A stretch of 64,000 nucleotides of DNA from the NCBI GenBank assembly GCA_900239685.1, contig OENT01000035.1, forward strand, positions 232,803 to 296,802, written 5' to 3'. Below the pieces are notes generated by a model that was not told the origin of the DNA, searched no databases, and saw only the letters and a list, made by a program, of their open reading frames with translations. Of this stretch, positions 58,867-64,000 are shown in pieces. Source of the DNA: Rotaria macrura (taxonomy: Eukaryota; Rotifera; Eurotatoria; Philodinida; Philodinidae). The position numbers and the translations under genes are program-made. Position 1 is the stretch's first letter. Each line of letters opens with the position of its first letter.

Positions 58867-61800
58867 TTAATCGAATGAATTGACGAGTTTGAAGATGAAT
58901 GATTCATGAACCTACAAATAAGTCTTGATTATAGATTGTGAGCAATTATTTCATTTCGAAACAAACAAAATAAAGTGTTTCAAATGTTATTCTTGTATAA
59001 TCATTGATGAATTTTATTCGTTTGCTTTTTTTATCTCATACAGATGTTTTTACCAATGAAAATAGATTTTGTCAAAAAAGAAGAAGACAAGAAAAATAAA
59101 GATAAGTATCTGGTCACAATCAAATTAGTGTAACATTAGCCAATGCACAATATTTTTGTATGTGTGATAAGTGTTCCGTTGATAGGGCACTTCTCATTAG
59201 ATTAAGAAACTAAAACAAGAAAACAATAAGATATTCTATTGCATTAACAAAAATATGATCAACGAACTTCATTCGGATGAGCAGCTGTTAATTTGTGTAA
59301 ACATTTTGCTAGATGACATCGAGCGTCAGGTATACTTGTGCTAAATATATCCGTGTGAGGTTTTTTTGCAAAAGCCAAACATGAAAAAGCTGGTGTATAG
59401 TCTAAAATAATACAAATGAAAATATACATGCATAAGTATGTAGTATGATGAATGGCGTATCTTGTTTTTCTTTATTGACACATAGGTGTATAAGCAGTGA
59501 ACCCATATATAATTCGACTATTTATTATTTCGTGTGAGTATTCGTCTCGTTACTGTCAATCATTTTTAAAATAGGATCCCTATTTTTCTGATATTGAAAT
59601 GATGATTGATTTTTCATTTCAAGGAATCGATCTCACGAATAACAAAATCTTAATTGTCGTCAACAAAAAATTCGACGATAGAACTCAACAATATACATTA
59701 GCCAGTAGATAAAAGTATTTTATAACTGAATTACGAAATCTACTATCATTCTAATGTGTTTAGAAGACATGAAAGAAAACAACGTGTTAATATTGACCGG
59801 TAAGCGATCCATAACTTTGACCAATAGATAGAAGATTACTCCAGATATGTTCTTTTTTCTCATACAAATTAGTAAATGAATTCATGAAGCTTGTATTCCT
59901 TTTAATGGAATTTAATATTTGAAACAAGTCAAAAGACGCATATATTCAAATAATATGAGTAAATCAATATTTTTTTTTTACTTGTATGGTGATTAATCAA
60001 ATGGATAAACACTTTCATCCTTATGATACGCAGAACGACATATGTCACAGTCAACATGATATTAAAATGGAATAATTTTTCATGCATGGAATTTCTAAAA
60101 TAGTTAGCTTTTTCTTTTTCGATTTTTGAATACTGTAGGCGACTAGTTGTAAATACTATTTCACTTCTTGGTTTGATCAATCAAATCTCGTAAGATTCAT
60201 GTGCATAGATTAATCTACATAAGTTTAAATTTTTACATATTCTATAAATTAAGAATAGTTCACTACAGCAATTCGAAGAATATATCATATTTTAACTCTA
60301 CTTACCAAAGGTTTGAAACTTATTGTGCAAATATAAAACTATGCTACGTTATATTTTTGTTTACTATGTTTTTTGTATATAAAGCTAGAAACTAATTTAT
60401 TTCATTGAGAATTATTTTATCGTAAACGATTCACATAGAATTCTATTGTTACGATTAAATGATAATAAAAGGAAAACGAAACTAGAATTTTGAAAAACGT
60501 TGAAATCATTTCTAATCAAAATTTCCATCTTAGGAAATCTTCCATGTCATGAGCTTAACCTATTGAAATAATTTTCTTTTCGATAATAAATATAGAATTT
60601 ACCTGGTGTATCATCAAAGCCAACAAGTAATTCTTCTTCAGCATCTTCTTGTGCTTGTTTCTTTTTCTCAGCAGTTGACATGGTTTGAAGTTCACTGCTT
60701 GATTCAAATAATTGAAGTAATGATTGCAATAGAGGTATCCATATATGAGAAAAATAAACTCCACTTATCATCGCTATGGGATCGCATAATAAATGTGTTA
60801 CACCAATAGCACATAACTTTTTATCGTTTTCATCAACTTTTGATAATTCAGGTAAAAATAAACGTTCAATCACCATTTGAAACATACTAGAATATAGTTA
60901 GAAGAAGCGAAGAAAATAACCTTAAGAAATGACACTGGAAATTTTATTGCATGGTCTTACTTCACTTGGATATTATCAACTTGTGTAATGAGCTCTTGTG
61001 CACCGTATTTAACAACAAAGTAACAAAAGAAAATAATAATACATTTAATTAATTTTTGTGTTTTAGCTTTCGTTAAACGAGTAAATATAACAATGAATAT
61101 ATCTTTCAAATAATTTTCAAGATGTATTCGTGGTAAGTGAACGACCAAGGCATTCAATATAGCGAAGCCTTCATTATCATGAACTTTTGATTGTGAAACA
61201 AGCCGTTGAAATATACCAAGTACGACAGTCTAATAAGAAAACAAAATAGAGCTTTGCTTTTGTCTTATTCATATTTTTGAAAATATGACCAACGTACTAA
61301 TTTTTCAAGAACGATCGTTTCTCCAGCTTTTTCAATATAAGCTTGTAATAGTCTTGAAAGAGCAGGAATATTACCACTACGATCCCAGAATGCTGGTGTA
61401 AGAATTGATTGAAATAGTATTCGATAAGCTTCAGGTAATGGCGTTGATCCTGTTGGGTGAGATTCTAGTAGAAAGCCAAGAATTTGTAACACATATGGAA
61501 CGAATTCTAAATCGGATGAAAAGAAATAGTAAATTAAATCGAACAAAACAAAAACACGACTGTTTATTTCTACCAGCGATATCTTCAGTAAATATTGGTG
61601 TGAATACAGGAAACAAAAGTTGTTCGAATTGAGTGAGCACGGCGAAATTCTGTGTTACACTTGTACGAATTAATACAGTTATAGTTTCGAACAAATAATG
61701 ATTGAAATTTGGTTTATTTGGATTCTAGAATAAAATTTAAATTTTATCATTTCGAGATATTTATATACGGTCAACGGCTTGTTCGTTCATTGCTGAATTT

Positions 61801-63637
61801 TATTATTTGAACTAACAGTTTCTCAAGATTCGATTCAAGGTTTTTAATTGGAAAATTTACAGATATGATGTACTGTAACTACTTCTAAAAGACATAAACA
61901 TCAAAGGAACACTATCTCAATTCTGTGTGTAGATGAAATTTAATCGCTAATGTTAATAGAAGAATATCAATCATCATTTACTAGAACTTCTTACGATAAA
62001 GTTGATTTGATGATGATTCAATGTAACATGTATTGCAGTTAATAATAATAATAGAGAAAATACTATTGACTTCTTCCGAAATTTTTCTACTTTTGATTGT
62101 TTACTGTTTCAGTGTCAATATAGAGAAAATCATTTATATGATATACAGTATCACCGAAATTCGGTTCTAACAACTTCGATGAATCCAACATTCGACGACG
62201 TACATAAATTCAACGAAAGGAAGAGTTTAATGGTAGCATCAGCATTCGTAAGATTATAAATAATTGGCTATTGTTTAGAGCAGAGATCTTCAAATTGGAT
62301 GCAATTTATTTGCTTTTGCACTAGAGCATATTCTTTCATATGAAAATCGCTCAACTAAAAATCTTAAGCAAATGATATTTTTATGTTAGATTCTAATTTC
62401 CTGATGTTCGTGTCTCTTCGAAGCGTTTCTTTTACTAACTTGTCAAAAGAGAAACAGTGGACAAATTTATTTTGTTCTCTCTATCAGGAAAAAAGAAGGC
62501 ATTGATTGCTGTTCGATTGTTTTCTATTAATAAAACAATTCTTCAAGTATACTTCTTGTGATATTGTATCCGTGTTATATCTAAATTATACTGTTTATCT
62601 CAGCAGTCATTAATGGAGACATCTAGCTTAGAAAAGTTGAATAGATGAATACGTAATTGAAGTTCGTCTCGATTAGTCTAAACAAATCTAAATCATATCT
62701 ACTAACTCGACTTGAGCGCCGTAAAATAAGAACTAATTTATCCATTAGTTGACTTAAATAAGGTAAAACGCCGTCATGTAATGATGATGATAATCTCATA
62801 ACAGCTCGCATAACATATTCATTTTCATAGGATTTGTCAGATGTTAATATTTGCAATAATTTATCATAGATTGTTTGTGCAAATGGAATTATATCATTTT
62901 TTGTTATACTAAAAATTTAAAAAAAAGACGAATTTTAGATTCTAACAGAACAAAAGCAAAGCAAATTTTATTTCTATACGCTGTATGTTTTTGATCAGCA
63001 GGATGTCGAACGAGTAATAAACGTTCTATAGCATGTGCCGCATATGTCTGTACAACAACATTATTTGATGATAAATATCGAGCACATTCAGGAAGAGATT
63101 TAAGTAAAGCATCACGATCAAGCTGATTTCTGACATAAATTAAAAATTTTAAACAATCAGCTTTGATTAAAGGAAGACTATTGACTAGAAAAATTGAAAA
63201 ACGCTGTGCATCATATTGCTATGGTTATTAAAGAATTCTTACCGTCTGAACTTTGAAGTTCCGGTAGAATACTATTGGCATAGAATGCTGGAATACTTAT
63301 GAATGAACTTGTTTTTGTAATACCCAACTAAAAAAATCGGAAGACAATGTGTCTATGAAATAGAAAAATATACGACACAGACTTTCTGTGTTTCGCCTTT
63401 TGAAGCCAATGCTAAGACAAGAAAAATGCAGGTATCTTTCTTTGACCAATTTTGTGTAGGATTTTGAAGGTATTCCTAGAGATTTAGAGATAATAATAAA
63501 TATAAATTTACATAGCTGATCTATTACCTTTTGCATTACTTCAATATATTGACTATATAAAGCAACAACTTGAGATTCGAAAAAGATACATAGCGCTTGA
63601 AGAAAATCACAAGCAGCTCGACGACGTGTTGCAGAAT
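58867..63637 (-). CDS. CSE1L: Exportin-2 (CSE1L/CAS), 5' part outside the window
   Basis: Importin-beta-family receptor that returns importin-alpha from the nucleus to the cytoplasm with RanGTP. The visible exons cover about the second half. 63637-63528 holds TRRRAACDFLQALCIFFE. Exons reading EYLQNPTQNWSKKDTCIFL and SIPAFYANSILPELQ follow, then VVVQTYAAHAIERLL near 63050. ENEYVMRAVMRLSSSLHDG is near 62800, and FVPYVLQILGFLLESH with WDRSGNIPALSRLLQA lies at 61546-61300. 61157-60957 and 60890-60603 follow, the latter ending FDDTPG, and then 59409 to about 59272, reading YTPAFSCLAFAKKPHTDIF...HLAKCLHKLTAAHP. All match CSE1L HEAT repeats in order. The last junction is ambiguous. Splicing after NE gives a short tail ending at the TAA at 58869-58867; an alternative donor 4 bp later stops sooner. 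Introns near 61.7-62.7 and 59.4-60.6 kb are long for this genome. The start codon lies beyond the right edge. Confidence 0.9.
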
Positions 63638-64000
63638 CTGTGCGAAAACAAAAAACATTCATATCAATCTCTGTTTATAATATGACTTCACGATGATTAT
63701 TCGGATGAAATCACTATTGGAGAAATACTTTTCTGAAATTACAAAGTAGACATCATGCTTTTCCATTTTCTCGATTTATTATTGTACTATAGCTTTGTTT
63801 TCATGACTGCTCTACTTGTGTGAAATATCATGAACAGGTATCAGAAGATTTTTCGTGAATCATTTCGTCAATTCAATATCCGATCAGTTACACAAAAGAA
63901 TCATTCAAGACAATTTCACTATTTTAGCACAAGATTATTTTAAGAGCCACCCAGCGTTAGCCACGACCGACGTTGCGCAATCGAGTTCGTCAGATTCTGC
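63638..64000. other. Intron of the exportin-2 gene at the window edge
   Basis: Upstream of the first visible exportin-2 exon on the minus strand. No further exon of that gene is recognisable before the window ends, so this is probably intron or the edge of the next exon. Confidence 0.4.

Overview
This is a eukaryotic genomic window: AT-rich (roughly 70% A+T by eye), with genes split into many small exons by introns mostly of 50-80 bp with GT..AG ends. The proteins are clearly animal: a TMEM218 ciliary protein, an SRSF7-type splicing factor with a zinc knuckle, TMEM62, a three-module EML5/6 protein, a Noc/ZNF503-type zinc finger, a neuronal-calcium-sensor-like EF-hand protein and exportin-2. 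Gene compactness, short introns, acceptor-like sites right before start codons (as expected with spliced-leader trans-splicing) and one large intronless gene of apparently bacterial domain make-up fit a bdelloid rotifer best. That identification is inference; no species marker is present.

Layout. 1-5.4 kb: no gene recognised. 5.4-9.2 kb (+): TMEM218, then 49 bp after its stop an eight-exon SRSF7-like gene; this pair looks like an operon. 9.9-11.6 kb (+): six-exon EGF-repeat type I membrane protein. 11.6-15.9 kb: empty. 16.0-16.3 kb (-): short secreted peptide precursor ending in an amidation-type Gly-Arg. 16.9-22.3 kb (+): TMEM62 with a complete metallophosphoesterase motif set. 23.6-26.4 kb (-): an unrecognised 540-residue two-exon protein. 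26.5-39.4 kb (-): EML5/6-like microtubule-associated protein, about 30 exons, three HELP-WD modules; the unknown gene starts 131 bp after its stop on the same strand (second operon candidate).

39.4-44.6 kb: long gene-poor stretch, rich in microsatellites near its right end, leading to a Noc/Elbow/ZNF503-type zinc-finger gene (44.6-45.6 kb, +). 48.3-52.7 kb (-): a single uninterrupted 1453-codon ORF coding for a sacsin/NO VEIN-type HSP90-like ATPase joined to a DarT-like ADP-ribosyltransferase domain. This is the most unusual item in the window and a strong candidate for a horizontally acquired, defence-like protein. 55.3-56.1 kb (-): EF-hand protein whose first exon I could not find. 58.1-58.5 kb: a 368-bp near-perfect foldback element flanked by TA. 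58.9-63.6 kb (-): exportin-2 (CSE1L) with its 5' part beyond the window.

Most genes are conserved housekeeping or ciliary/cytoskeletal genes with no obvious shared pathway. The two tight same-strand pairs may be co-transcribed. The ATPase-DarT gene stands alone, with no partner gene (for example a macrodomain antitoxin) recognisable beside it.
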